From Acidobacteriota bacterium (GTDB taxonomy: Bacteria; Acidobacteriota; Terriglobia; Terriglobales; Acidobacteriaceae), in NCBI GenBank assembly GCA_003225005.1, contig QIAN01000263.1, positions 1 to 64,000 of the forward strand: DNA of 64,000 nucleotides. Reading direction: 5' to 3'. The notes beneath the pieces are model-generated. The model saw only the letters and a program-made list of their open reading frames with translations. It did no database searches and was not told the DNA's origin. A program made the position numbers and the translations under genes. Below, piece after piece: positions 47,333-57,625 of the stretch. How positions within the stretch are numbered: position 1 is the first letter of the stretch; each line of letters begins with the position of its first letter.

Positions 47333-48973
47333 GTGAAGGTAGCCTTAGGCCAGATTAACCCCACGGTCGGAGACTTTTCCGGCAACGCCGCGAAAATCGT
47401 CGATTACTCGCGCCGGGCTCAATCCCATGGCGCAGGGCTGATCCTGTTCCCCGAGCTCGCCGTTTGCGGCTATCCGCCACGCGATCTCGTGGAACGCTCT
47501 TCTTTCGTTGCGCGCAATCGTGAAACCGTCGATCGCATCGCCGCGGAAACCCGCGGCATCGCCGTGATATGTGGCTTGGTCACTCCCGCGGATTCCGCTG
47601 CGGGCAAATCCGTGATGAACTCCGCCGCCCTGCTCCTGGATGGCAAAGTCGCCTTCTTGCAATCGAAGATGCTGCTGCCCACCTATGACGTCTTCGACGA
47701 AATGCGAAACTTTGCGCCGGCCAAGAGCCAGGAGCTTTTTGACTTCTGCGGCAACCGCATGGCGCTTACCATCTGCGAAGATGCCTGGAACGACAAGCAG
47801 TTCTGGAACAAACGGCTGTACACCTTCGATCCCGTGGAAGCTCTTATGCGCGCGGGGGGGAACTTCGTGCTTAACATTTCGGCCTCGCCCTTCTGGATCG
47901 GTAAGCGCGAGTTGCGCCGCGACATGCTGGCGACGATTGCCCGCAACTACAAAGTTCCGGTTGCCATGGTGAACCAAGTCGGGGGTAACGACAGCTTGGT
48001 CTTTGACGGTTCGAGTCTGGTGCTCAACGCGGAGGGCAAGCTCGTCGCGCAAGGCCGCTCCTTCGAGGAGGACCTCATCTATTTCGATTCCAAAACGTTA
48101 ACCGGTGAAGTGCGCGAGCAGGTCGCGGGCGAAGAGGCCAGCGTCTACGCCGCGCTGGTTCTGGGTACGCGCGACTACATGCATAAATGCGGCTTTCAGA
48201 AAGCGATCGTAGGTCTAAGCGGTGGCATCGATTCGGCTCTTACCGCCGCTATCGCCACTGCAGCGGTGGGTCCTGAGAATGTCCGGGGGATTGGCATGCC
48301 GGGACCGTTCTCTTCAGAAGGCTCGATCGAGGATGCCCGCGCATTGGCCCAGAACCTCGGCATCCGGTTCGAGTTGCTTCCGATTAACCATGTCTTCGAG
48401 GCTTACCGTCAAACCTTGCAAGAAGTATTCGCGGGCCGAAAACAAGACGTCACGGAAGAAAACCTCCAATCACGCGCGCGCGGCACACTCCTGATGGCGC
48501 TGTCCAACAAGTTGTGCGCCATCGTGCTGTCGACCGGGAACAAGAGTGAGCTGGGCGTTGGCTACTGTACACTTTACGGGGACATGGTGGGAGGGCTGGC
48601 AGTGATCTCGGATGTGCCAAAAACACTTGTCTATCGTTTGAGCCATTATGTCAACTCGCGCCGGCCCGTAATTCCGCCGGCCACGCTAGAAAAGCCGCCG
48701 TCGGCCGAATTACGGCCGAATCAGAAAGACACCGACACGCTGCCGCCCTACGAAGTAATCGACGCCGTACTCGAAGACTATGTGGAAGACTCGCATCCGC
48801 CCGAGCGCATTGCCGCCGATCACGGCTTTGATGTCGCGCTGGTTCGCCGGGTCATCGGCATGGTGGATCGCGCAGAGTACAAGCGGCAGCAAGCGGCACC
48901 GGGCATTAAAATTTCCCCCAAAGCCTTCGGCTATGGCCGCCGCCTTCCCATTGCCGCCAAGTGCGAGGTCTGA
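47333..48973 (+). CDS. nadE: glutamine-dependent NAD+ synthase
   Basis: GTG start; nitrilase-like N-terminus (LILFPELAVCGYPPRDLV, LTICEDAWND) and synthetase domain (VGLSGGIDSALTAAIA, STGNKSELGVGYCTLYGDMVGGLAVISDVPKTLVY). Confidence 0.97.
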   Translation: MKVALGQINPTVGDFSGNAAKIVDYSRRAQSHGAGLILFPELAVCGYPPRDLVERSSFVARNRETVDRIAAETRGIAVICGLVTPADSAAGKSVMNSAALLLDGKVAFLQSKMLLPTYDVFDEMRNFAPAKSQELFDFCGNRMALTICEDAWNDKQFWNKRLYTFDPVEALMRAGGNFVLNISASPFWIGKRELRRDMLATIARNYKVPVAMVNQVGGNDSLVFDGSSLVLNAEGKLVAQGRSFEEDLIYFDSKTLTGEVREQVAGEEASVYAALVLGTRDYMHKCGFQKAIVGLSGGIDSALTAAIATAAVGPENVRGIGMPGPFSSEGSIEDARALAQNLGIRFELLPINHVFEAYRQTLQEVFAGRKQDVTEENLQSRARGTLLMALSNKLCAIVLSTGNKSELGVGYCTLYGDMVGGLAVISDVPKTLVYRLSHYVNSRRPVIPPATLEKPPSAELRPNQKDTDTLPPYEVIDAVLEDYVEDSHPPERIAADHGFDVALVRRVIGMVDRAEYKRQQAAPGIKISPKAFGYGRRLPIAAKCEV

Positions 48974-49040
48974 AATATCTGACATAGCGTTTGCCGAAAA
49001 CGTCACACGACTCCGATTTCACTTGCATGCGAAAGGAACC

Positions 49041-49958
49041 ATGCGCAGTTATCTCAACTTGACCGTCATCATTCTCCTGGTCTCGGTTTTGTCCGTGGCC
49101 AAGCAAAAGACAGTTGCCGAAAAGCCCGCCGACGATTCAGCGGGAAAGACTGCGGTGTCGGCACCCGCAATCAACCTGCCTTCGGAACAAACCGTCGATG
49201 GGTTCATGCAGCAAACCGTCGGCTACGATCCGCAAATAAGCTGGAAAATCACTAGCATTCGGCCCGCCCCGGTTCCAGGATTGGCCGAAGTGCTGGTTAC
49301 CGTCGCGAGCCCGAAAGGCCAGCAGATCAGCCGTTTCTATGTGACCGGCGATGGGGAACACGCAGTTGTGGGCGATATCATTCCGTTCGGCGCCGCCCCA
49401 TTCGCCTCCGCTCGCAAGCTGCTGGACAAAGGGATCACTGGCCCGGCGCGTGGACCCAAAGACGCGCCGGTTACGATTGTTGAGTTCGGCGATCTGCAGT
49501 GTCCAGCCTGCAAGAGCGCGCAACCTGCCATTGAAGGCCTGGTGAAGGCTGAACCGAAGGCCCGCTTCGTCTTCCAGAATTATCCGCTGGAGATGCATAA
49601 CTGGGCAGCCAAGGGCGCGGCTTACGCCGACTGTGTCGGACGTGCTTCCGACGACATTTTCTGGCAATTCATCGCCAAGACCTACGAGCAACAATCCGAC
49701 ATAACGGCAGAGAACGCGGACCAGAAACTTGCGGCCATCGCCGAAGCCACCGGGGCGAAAGGCGCCGACATTGCCGCGTGCGCCGCTATGCCTGCCACCA
49801 AAGCCCGGGTGGACGCGTCGATGGCCTTGGGCAAGTCGGTGGATGTGAGTGGCACGCCCACGCTGTTCATCAATGGCCGCAAGATCGGTAATGTCGGCCA
49901 GATTCCCGCAGAGGTGTTGAAACAACTTGTTGAGTTTGCGGGAAAACCGGGAAAGTAA
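49041..49958 (+). CDS. DsbA-like thioredoxin-fold protein
   Basis: TIVEFGDLQCPACKSAQPAIEGLVK (CPAC active site) ... DVSGTPTLFINGRKIG. ATG at 49041 with a signal-like N-terminus fits better than the track start at 48780. Confidence 0.9.
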   Translation: MRSYLNLTVIILLVSVLSVAKQKTVAEKPADDSAGKTAVSAPAINLPSEQTVDGFMQQTVGYDPQISWKITSIRPAPVPGLAEVLVTVASPKGQQISRFYVTGDGEHAVVGDIIPFGAAPFASARKLLDKGITGPARGPKDAPVTIVEFGDLQCPACKSAQPAIEGLVKAEPKARFVFQNYPLEMHNWAAKGAAYADCVGRASDDIFWQFIAKTYEQQSDITAENADQKLAAIAEATGAKGADIAACAAMPATKARVDASMALGKSVDVSGTPTLFINGRKIGNVGQIPAEVLKQLVEFAGKPGK

Positions 49959-50050
49959 GTTCGGTCACGGTACCACGGCGCCGTTCCGAAGCCCGATTCT
50001 CTGTGTCGAGACCCCGTGCGCTCGAACCGGATGCCAACCGGCCCCTCGTT

Positions 50051-51913
50051 CTACTTTGCGGTTATCCAAATCTCTTCAGTCGAGCGAGCGGTATTGGAGA
50101 GCACGTGAGGAGTAATGACGATGAGCAGTTCATCGTCTTGTTCGCCCTTGCTGTTGCTCACCATGACCTGATTTAAGCCGGGGATCTGTCCCAACCCCGG
50201 AATTCCGCTGAGCGAGCGCTGTTCGGTGAGGGAGACCTGCCCCGCCACGGCGGCGGGTTCACCGTCTTTTAAGTTGATGCTCCCCTGGTACTCGCGATTG
50301 GAAATGATCGGTTGTCCGTTCCTGCTGCTACCCGTAAGCGAGCGGACTTGCAGGTTCAACTGGATGCTTACATCTCCATTACCATGGACGGTCGGCTTGG
50401 CTTTGAGGTTCAATCCAAGGTCCTCATAGCTGACCGACGGTACAGGCGCGATGTAAGACTGGTTTCCGAGTACCTTGGAAATCGCGGACGAATTAAAAAT
50501 AGGCGCATACGTCGCATTGACGATGGGATAACGCGTACCCAGATGAAAGTTTGCCTCGTTGCCCTGGCCGGTGCGCAGGGTTAAGTGATCCAGGCTTTGA
50601 GCCCACGATTCATTCACCGACAGCTGGAACGCGAGCTGATCAAGACTTAGGCCCATCAAGGTCAGGCCGCCGCCAAAGGTGGCCAGCGGCTGGCTGAAGA
50701 CGGAGCTCCGTTGACTCCCGAGTTGCGCGAGCAGGGCCGATAGTGATGTGCTGTTGGCTTGGTTGATGCCGCCCGAGGAAATCAGTTGGTTGATGAGTTG
50801 CTGAACGTTCTGTCCTCCCAAGGCCGCCAGTGCTCCTGCCGGAATATTGAACAGGTTGAACTGATCCGGAATATGCAAGCCGATATTGCGGGCCAGGTTG
50901 TGGCTGATTTGGTAAACCGTGAGGTCGAGCACCACCTGGGGTCGTTCGGTACTCAGTTGTTCCATGAGCCGCGTCAACGCCCCGGTGACAGCTTGCGGAG
51001 CCCTTACTTCAACGGTGCCGGCCGTCTGCCCGGAGCTCACGAAGTGCAGGTCAAACATGTTGCGCATGGTGGTCACGATCTCGGTGGCTTCCTGCGGCGT
51101 GGTGTGCGAAGGCAAGGTGAACGTAGCGAGAGACATGCGGTCAAACTGCTTGTGATTTTCCGGGCTGTCGGCGGCGACCAGAAGTCGGTGCGCATCCAGC
51201 GCAGACCACATGGTCTTACTCACGTCGCAGGCTAGGCGAAGTGCGGTGAAGAAGTCCACGTCGTCAACGAAAAAGCGCACCTGCCGCGGAGTTACGGAGT
51301 CGTCGAATGTCACCGTCACGCCGTACGCGGAAGCTAGCTCTCCAAACAGGCCGTGAACATCGCCACGATAGTGGAAGGCGTCGCGGTCGTTCTTGGGTTC
51401 GAGATGGATCTCGCCCATATCCGTCCAAGTCGTGGGTACCACCGGCGTAGGAGGCGGCGCAGATTGCTGCAAAGCATCAGCCAGCCTTTGCTGCGCGAAC
51501 GGGTTTCCCGAATCCAGTTCCAACGCACGCTTGAATTCCGCTGCAGCCGGTGCAGGTTGGCCAGCCGCGAGCAAGGCGTTACCCTGTTCCATGTGATTAA
51601 AGACGAGCTGCGCCTTCACCAACTCGCGATGCGTCAGGAACTGTGTGTCGTGTGGAACCAGGCGCGAGGCCTCGTCGAATTGCGTGAAAGCCTCTTCCAG
51701 GTGATGACCACTTTCCAGCTTCAGCGCGCGCTCAAAGGCCACGCCTGCCCGTTTGAGATCTTTTTTAGAAACTACGCAGTTGGTGCCTCCGGGAACTCCG
51801 CTGGCGCACAACACAGGTGGAGACGCCCCGCTGGGCGCATCGGCGCCGGCAAAAACCGATAACGCGACCAGTAGAGTCGCCGCCAGGATAAGGATGAAGA
51901 ACGCCCGCTGCAT
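50051..51913 (-). CDS. secretin (GspD/PilQ-like) with N-terminal TPR region
   Basis: ATG at 51913 (MQRAFFILILAATLLVALS); TPR-like region; secretin signature VPSVSYEDLGLNLKAKPTVHGNGDVSIQLNLQVRSLTG...ISNREYQGSINLKDGEPAAVAGQ...GIPGLGQIPGLNQ...LLIVITPHVL. Confidence 0.92.
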   Translation of the reverse strand: MQRAFFILILAATLLVALSVFAGADAPSGASPPVLCASGVPGGTNCVVSKKDLKRAGVAFERALKLESGHHLEEAFTQFDEASRLVPHDTQFLTHRELVKAQLVFNHMEQGNALLAAGQPAPAAAEFKRALELDSGNPFAQQRLADALQQSAPPPTPVVPTTWTDMGEIHLEPKNDRDAFHYRGDVHGLFGELASAYGVTVTFDDSVTPRQVRFFVDDVDFFTALRLACDVSKTMWSALDAHRLLVAADSPENHKQFDRMSLATFTLPSHTTPQEATEIVTTMRNMFDLHFVSSGQTAGTVEVRAPQAVTGALTRLMEQLSTERPQVVLDLTVYQISHNLARNIGLHIPDQFNLFNIPAGALAALGGQNVQQLINQLISSGGINQANSTSLSALLAQLGSQRSSVFSQPLATFGGGLTLMGLSLDQLAFQLSVNESWAQSLDHLTLRTGQGNEANFHLGTRYPIVNATYAPIFNSSAISKVLGNQSYIAPVPSVSYEDLGLNLKAKPTVHGNGDVSIQLNLQVRSLTGSSRNGQPIISNREYQGSINLKDGEPAAVAGQVSLTEQRSLSGIPGLGQIPGLNQVMVSNSKGEQDDELLIVITPHVLSNTARSTEEIWITAK

Positions 51914-52034
51914 TCGCTTGATTCTAACCCGGAACAGAGGTCGCGTGGAGCCTCCCGTTGAACCCGGCACCTTCGATTTCACTGGGTTCAGGCTGGCGGA
52001 ATAAGCCAGCGAGCAGGCAGGTAGAACGTCCGCG

Positions 52035-52847
52035 TTACGGTTGCTTGCGAGATGTTTCCTGAAGCATGATTCTCTCAATACTGCGTGCTTTCCCCGTGTT
52101 TTCCTCGCAATCGACCACTACCGCGCAAAGCCGCACGTCGCCGGTCGCGGGCTCGAAGCGGACGGGCATTCCGTTAAGAAACTTTCCCACCACCAATTCC
52201 TTCTTAACACCAATTACCCCGTCGTAGGGACCAGTCATGCCAACATCGGTAATGTAGGCGGTGCCATTGGGCAGAACCCGCTCGTCCGCTGTGGGAACAT
52301 GGGTGTGCGTGCCGACCAGCGCGGTGACGCGACCGTCGAGATACCAGCCGAGTGAGATCTTCTCCGAGGTCGCTTCCGCATGCAGATCCACGAAAATGAC
52401 TTTGGCCTCAATTTGCTTCAAGAGATTATCCGCAGTACGAAAGGGGTCGTCATTGGAGGCCATGAACACGCGACCCTGCAAGTTAATGACCGCATAAGGC
52501 ACCGGCCCCTTGCGTCCCTCGTATAGCCCCCATCCGGGCATGTCATTCGGGTAGTTTGCCGGCCGCAACAATCGCTTCGCCGGACTGTGCGCATCGCCAT
52601 TCGCCATCTGGAAGTAATCGAGGATTTCGCGCTTGTCCCACACGTGATTTCCGGTGGTGAGCACGTCGATATTCAGGTCGAACAATTCTTCGGCGAGTGA
52701 CGGCGTAATACCAAAACCCGCAGCGGCGTTCTCTCCGTTTGCAATCACAAGATCGATGGCGTGGTCTCGAACCAGGCCGCGCAAGCGGTCCTTGACAATA
52801 TTCCGTCCCGGCCGTCCGAAAATGTCGCCAATGAAGAGAATCCGCAT
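52035..52847 (-). CDS. YmdB-family metallophosphoesterase
   Basis: MRILFIGDIFGRPGRNIVKDRL...NGENAAAGFGITPSLAEELFDLNIDVLTTGNHVWDKREI...VDLHAEATSEKISLGWYLDGRVTALVGTHTHVPTADERVLPNGTAYITDVGMTGPYDGVIG. Confidence 0.95.
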   Translation of the reverse strand: MRILFIGDIFGRPGRNIVKDRLRGLVRDHAIDLVIANGENAAAGFGITPSLAEELFDLNIDVLTTGNHVWDKREILDYFQMANGDAHSPAKRLLRPANYPNDMPGWGLYEGRKGPVPYAVINLQGRVFMASNDDPFRTADNLLKQIEAKVIFVDLHAEATSEKISLGWYLDGRVTALVGTHTHVPTADERVLPNGTAYITDVGMTGPYDGVIGVKKELVVGKFLNGMPVRFEPATGDVRLCAVVVDCEENTGKARSIERIMLQETSRKQP

Positions 52848-52977
52848 GCAGTTTCAGGGGTCAACTTCGATGGTAACACGCGAGAACGCGGGTCCCGGCG
52901 GTCGCACAAGCGCATTTTGTTTCTGTCGATTTGCTTTCTCGGCGTTCTCCGGCAGTGTTCTCCGTGAACTCTGCGGT

Positions 52978-54615
52978 TTAAGGTTGGGCTGGTCCCGACT
53001 CCCAGTTCGGCACGAGTTCCGCAGTCCGCAGAAAATCGTAATTTCCCGCCGGATTCAGCTTAAGGTTCCGAACCCGGCGGTTGTGGACTAGCACATTATC
53101 CAGATACCACAAATCGATGTAGGGCAGTTCATCCGCCAGCACCCACTGCACCTCGGCGTAGAGTTGCTTGCGTACTTTCAAATCCACTTGGGCACGCGCC
53201 TGGTCAATCAGCACGTCCACCCGGGGATTGGCATAATGCCCGCGGTTGGCCCCATGCGGCGGAAATTTTGACGAGTGAAAGGCGTATTCGAAAATGTCCG
53301 GATCTTCGTTGCCCCCGATCCAGCGCAGGCCATAAAGCTGAAATGCGCCATGGGCCACGTCGGCAAAGAAAGTGCCGAACTCGAAGCTGCGGATATCGAG
53401 CGCAATCCCCACATTTCGTAGTTCCTGCTGAATCACGGCGACCATCAGCCGCGTGTTCTCGTCCGTCGAGGTTTTCATGGTGATGTGAAAGCGCAGCCCA
53501 TTCACCCGAGGGTAGCCAGCCGCATCCAGCAATTTCTCAGCCTTCTCGGCATCATGATCGTAGCGGGGAACGTCGCCGTTGTAGGCCCAGCTCTGCGGGG
53601 GAAGAACGCTCCGAGCCGGCTGCGCTTCGCCGCGCCACAGATACTCCATCATCGGCTTCCGGTCGAGCGCGTAGGCGATTGCCTGCCGTACCCGAACATC
53701 CTTAAGAATAGGATCGAGCAAATTAAATCCCAGATAGGCCAGCCTTGTCCCCGGCCCACGCTCGACTGCTAGCCGCGGGTCCTGCTGCAACGTAAGCACG
53801 GTATCGGGAGTAAGCGAGTTGATGGTCACATCTCCACTGCCTTTGCGAAGTTCAAGAGCCTGCGTGGTCGCATCGGGCACCACCGCAAATCGTACCCGAG
53901 CCAGATGCGCCTTCTCACCCCAGTATTCGTCATTGCGCTCGATGATGACTTGCCTATCCGTTTCGGCGCTGACAAACTTGAAAGGCCCGGAACCGATCGG
54001 CTGGCGTGATACTTCGTCGCCGCTGCCATAAGGCACAATGCCAATGGCTCCATCTGAAAGATTCCACAGCAGGGTTGCGAAGGGCTCTTTAAGGTGGAAG
54101 ACGACGGTGAAGTCGTCGCTCGCGTCAATGTGATCGACCAAGCGGTAGACCGCCGTCTTGGTGCTGCGAATCTTGCCCTGAAGCAGGGAATCGAAGGTCC
54201 ACTTGACATCGCGTGAGCCAAGCGGACGGCCGTCGTGAAACTTCACGCCCCGGTGCAAATGGAAGATGTAGGTGAGTGGATCGGGAATCTCCCAGCGCTC
54301 GGCCAAGCCTGGGGCCACGTTTAAGTCGTCTCCTCTGGAGAGAAGATCGTCGAAAATCAAGTTGTCAATCCGTTCGGACCCCCCATCGATTCCCACGCGC
54401 GGGTCCAGATTCATGGGGCTCGACTCGATGATCATCACCAGTGTGTTGGGGTCGGGCTGGGCCGCACAGGAAGGCAGGAAGCACAACGACGCAACCGTGA
54501 CGACAGAAAACATTGCTCGAATCGCCAGGATCGCGAATGGATAAAAAAGCTGCTCCCCGCCCCTCGCCGTCAAAACAGAGTCTGGCTTCGGTCCTGAGCG
54601 CCCGCTCGCCTTCAT
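52978..54615 (-). CDS. ABC transporter substrate-binding protein, family 5 (peptide type), lipoprotein-like
   Basis: LCFLPSCAAQ lipobox-like; MIIESSPMNLDPRVGIDGGSERIDNLIFDDLL...VKFHDGRPLGSRDVKWTFDSLL...VRQAIAYALDRKPMMEYLWRGEAQPARSVLPPQSWAY. The ATG at 54615 overlaps the upstream stop (ATGA). Confidence 0.93.
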   Translation of the reverse strand: MKASGRSGPKPDSVLTARGGEQLFYPFAILAIRAMFSVVTVASLCFLPSCAAQPDPNTLVMIIESSPMNLDPRVGIDGGSERIDNLIFDDLLSRGDDLNVAPGLAERWEIPDPLTYIFHLHRGVKFHDGRPLGSRDVKWTFDSLLQGKIRSTKTAVYRLVDHIDASDDFTVVFHLKEPFATLLWNLSDGAIGIVPYGSGDEVSRQPIGSGPFKFVSAETDRQVIIERNDEYWGEKAHLARVRFAVVPDATTQALELRKGSGDVTINSLTPDTVLTLQQDPRLAVERGPGTRLAYLGFNLLDPILKDVRVRQAIAYALDRKPMMEYLWRGEAQPARSVLPPQSWAYNGDVPRYDHDAEKAEKLLDAAGYPRVNGLRFHITMKTSTDENTRLMVAVIQQELRNVGIALDIRSFEFGTFFADVAHGAFQLYGLRWIGGNEDPDIFEYAFHSSKFPPHGANRGHYANPRVDVLIDQARAQVDLKVRKQLYAEVQWVLADELPYIDLWYLDNVLVHNRRVRNLKLNPAGNYDFLRTAELVPNWESGPAQP

Positions 54616-55160
54616 CCGCAGTCCAGACACATCTGATAGAGGTTGCTCACGGTTCTCCAATTGCGCATTGTGGCACGCTTCAATAACCGTCTTTCCAAGG
54701 GATTGTTCGCCAAGCTGCTTTCGGCAACTCCATTCGGGAGGTAGAGGTAAATCTCCTTGCCCAAACAACGGGACTGATCCGGCGCCGCAGTCAGTCCCTC
54801 GAACTGCTTGAGATCAGATGGCACAGGACTTTCAGGCAGGAACATCACATGCAGGTTCGCCTGGTCGATTCCGCGCTTCTTCAAGAACGGATTGGTTTCA
54901 ATGGTTTCCCCCATTTCGTCCAGGGTGCGCGAGATCACCGAAACAGAATGGCCGAAGTCGCGGAGGATGCGTTCTTCGATTCGCTTCGACAGTCCGGCCG
55001 GGGAAACCTTCGCGGTGTTGAAGACCACGTTTCCACTCTGGATGTAAGTCTTCACCCGCTCAAACCCCAATGCTTCGAATGACTTTCGCAGTTGTTCCAT
55101 CTTTATCCGCTTGTGTCCGCCAACGTTAATGCCCCGCAACATCGCCACACAAACCGCCAT
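54612..55160 (-). CDS. DUF1697 family protein
   Basis: VAMLRGINVGGHKRIKMEQLRKSFEALGFERVKTYIQSGNVVFNT, characteristic N-terminus. Confidence 0.92.
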   Translation of the reverse strand: MAVCVAMLRGINVGGHKRIKMEQLRKSFEALGFERVKTYIQSGNVVFNTAKVSPAGLSKRIEERILRDFGHSVSVISRTLDEMGETIETNPFLKKRGIDQANLHVMFLPESPVPSDLKQFEGLTAAPDQSRCLGKEIYLYLPNGVAESSLANNPLERRLLKRATMRNWRTVSNLYQMCLDCG

Positions 55161-55182
55161 AGTCAGCACCGTCCGCAATAAG

Positions 55183-56430
55183 TTATGGATATGAAATCTT
55201 CCCCAACACCGCCGCCCGTTTCGCTCCTGTCGCCGATGGCAGGTTCGAAGGCCGCCGATGCCAGGTCTCGTAGGCCAGCATCGCGAAGGCCACGGCCTCT
55301 TTCGCCTCTGAGGGTAACCCGAACTCATCCGAGAATCGAATCTTTATACCCACCGAAGCCAGTTCGTGAGACAACATTCGAACCAGAGTCGGATTCTTTG
55401 CCCCACCACCCGAGAGAATCATTTCGGCATAGGGTTGCTTCCGCCCCCCGGGGCAAGCGTTCACCACAAATCGTACTGCATCCGCGATCGACCTGGCGGT
55501 CAGCGTCGTAGCCGTGGCCACAACATCCTGTTTGCGGGCGCGACCGCAGCTTTGCAAAAACTCTCGCACGAACTCACGGCCAAATTCCTCGCGCCCTGCC
55601 ACCTTCGGCGGCGCCTTGCGGAAGAAAGGACGGCGCAGGATATCGTCGATCACCCGATCGAGTGAGTCTCCGGAAGCGGCGATCTTTCCGCCACGATCGT
55701 AAGGGCGACCGAAAAGCTCTTCCGTGACCGCATCCATCACCATATTTCCCGGACCCGTATCGAACGCAACAACCTCACTGGCCGCCGCCCCGGCGGGAAT
55801 GGCCGTCAGATTCGCAATGCCGCCGATGTTCTGTACAACGCGCCCCCCTGTGGAATCGGCGAACAGCAGATAGTCGAGGAAGGGAACCAGCGGTGCGCCC
55901 TTGCCCCCCACTGCCATGTCCGCCGGACGAAAATCGGAAACCACCGGCACACCTACCCGCGCCGCAATAGTTGCGGCCTCGCCCGTCTGCCACGTTGTCG
56001 CCACCTGGCGACCCAGGAACGGCTTCGGCTCGCCCTGGTGATAAAGCGTCTGCCCGTGACAACCCACGAGTTCAGTTTTCACTCGAAAGCGGCGCTGTGC
56101 CGAGAGCACGGCGTCGGCATACAACTCCCCCAGCAAAAAGTTCAGACGCGCTAACTCGGCCACCGATATTTCCCCCGCATTCATGGCACCTAAGACCGCT
56201 GACCGGACTTGCTTCGCATACGGGAACTCGACGTGCCCGAGGAGCTTGACGGTGTGGCCAGGACACTCGTGCCCGCGAACCATATCGCGGGACCACGCGC
56301 GGGAAGCCGTTCCGGACCGTTGCCGGGCGCCGCCACGCGTGTCACCCACCCGCACCAGCGCCACATTAATTCCGTCCGCCGAGGTCCCACTCATCACTCC
56401 GGCCACGACCAGCATACCTTTGGGTTTCAT
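55183..56430 (-). CDS. anmK: anhydro-N-acetylmuramic acid kinase
   Basis: VVAGVMSGTSADGINVALV...CHGQTLYHQGEP...TWQTGEAATIAARVGVPVVSDFRPADMAVGGKGAPLVPFLDYLLF...FDTGPGNMVMD. Confidence 0.96.
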   Translation of the reverse strand: MKPKGMLVVAGVMSGTSADGINVALVRVGDTRGGARQRSGTASRAWSRDMVRGHECPGHTVKLLGHVEFPYAKQVRSAVLGAMNAGEISVAELARLNFLLGELYADAVLSAQRRFRVKTELVGCHGQTLYHQGEPKPFLGRQVATTWQTGEAATIAARVGVPVVSDFRPADMAVGGKGAPLVPFLDYLLFADSTGGRVVQNIGGIANLTAIPAGAAASEVVAFDTGPGNMVMDAVTEELFGRPYDRGGKIAASGDSLDRVIDDILRRPFFRKAPPKVAGREEFGREFVREFLQSCGRARKQDVVATATTLTARSIADAVRFVVNACPGGRKQPYAEMILSGGGAKNPTLVRMLSHELASVGIKIRFSDEFGLPSEAKEAVAFAMLAYETWHRRPSNLPSATGAKRAAVLGKISYP

Positions 56431-57560
56431 GTTCGCAGCCGCCGCCGCGCGCTCTCCACGCGGTTCAGAACTTCAAGCCGCACCTGCTCCCCGAACTCCC
56501 ACAATTTTCGCGATAGCCGGTCGGTGCTGCCCGCAGACCGCACTTTCGCCTTGCTCTTCAACTCTTTCGATCTATTCTTGAAAGCCATAACCCGCTCCGC
56601 TGCTTGCTCGACACGCCGAGCAAACTTACGATCTCGTTCCGCCGTCTCGACGAGTTGTTCGTATGCTTGCCTGATGTAATCTTCACGGTGGCAGATCAGG
56701 CACAAATCTCCTCCTGCACCAATATGTCCAACCACAGCATCGCCAATCGACGCAGCCGTAAGCACCGCCTCCATCTCAAGATCGTCAGACACGATCAGCC
56801 CGCGGTAGCCGATTTTCTTCTTCAACACATCGGTAATCCATTTCCGTGAAAGCGAAGCCGGCGTGCTCGCACGCGTGACGGCCGGATAAGCCGCGTGCGA
56901 AATCATCACCATGGGGAAATCACGCCGCAGGGCACGGTAGGGAGCCAAATCTTCGTTCCACAACCTACGAAAAGATTTGCTTACTGAGGGCAGCTCGCGG
57001 TGCGTGTCGAAATTGGCCTCGCCCAGGCCGGGAAAATGTTTGCCGCATCCCATTACGCCTGCCGCCCGCAATCCCCTTAGAAACTCGCGCGCATAGCTGA
57101 CCACTTTCTTAGGATCGTCGGAAACCGCGCGCGAACCCATGACCGTGCGCGAAGCCTCGAATGCTAGATCCACCGAGGGAGCGAAGTCCGTGTTGAAGCC
57201 TAGCGCCCGGCAGCATTCGCCGATGATCTGCCCGTGTCTGCGGAAGAGCTTGCGATCGCCGGTGGCGAACACATCCGCCGCCGATGGCGCCGGACCGAGC
57301 ACGTCGCGAAAGCGATCCACGCGCCCACCTTCGAGGTCCACGCATGCAAAAAGCTGCGTAGTCACGCATTTCTGGCAGTCCTCGAGAAGCCGCCACGTCT
57401 GTTCAGCTCCGGTAATGTTGCGAGCGAATAGGATCACTCCTGCTGGCTGCAGCTTGGTGAGAAGGGAACTGAGCCGTCGAGTTATCTCCGTACCGTCGAA
57501 GCCGACGATCAGCAGTTGTCCAACGTTATGGATGTTCGAGGATTTATTCTTTGCTGACAT
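56427..57560 (-). CDS. nagZ: beta-N-acetylhexosaminidase, glycoside hydrolase family 3
   Basis: GVILFARNITGAEQT...CVDLEGGRVDRFRD...GLRAAGVMGCGKHFPGLGEANFDTHRELP...MISHAAYPAV...GLIVSDDLEMEAV; overlaps anmK by 4 bp. Confidence 0.95.
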   Translation of the reverse strand: MSAKNKSSNIHNVGQLLIVGFDGTEITRRLSSLLTKLQPAGVILFARNITGAEQTWRLLEDCQKCVTTQLFACVDLEGGRVDRFRDVLGPAPSAADVFATGDRKLFRRHGQIIGECCRALGFNTDFAPSVDLAFEASRTVMGSRAVSDDPKKVVSYAREFLRGLRAAGVMGCGKHFPGLGEANFDTHRELPSVSKSFRRLWNEDLAPYRALRRDFPMVMISHAAYPAVTRASTPASLSRKWITDVLKKKIGYRGLIVSDDLEMEAVLTAASIGDAVVGHIGAGGDLCLICHREDYIRQAYEQLVETAERDRKFARRVEQAAERVMAFKNRSKELKSKAKVRSAGSTDRLSRKLWEFGEQVRLEVLNRVESARRRLRT

Positions 57561-57625
57561 TATCTATTCTTTGCTTACATGTATGTGAATGAAGGATGAA
57601 GTTCTCTGTGTCCTCTGTGGCGGTG

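Noticed and set aside
47345-48052. 235-aa minus-strand ORF opposite nadE
   Set aside because: nadE motifs on the plus strand are unambiguous.
49137-49925. 262-aa minus-strand ORF opposite the DsbA-like gene
   Set aside because: Antisense shadow; plus strand has a CPAC thioredoxin active site.
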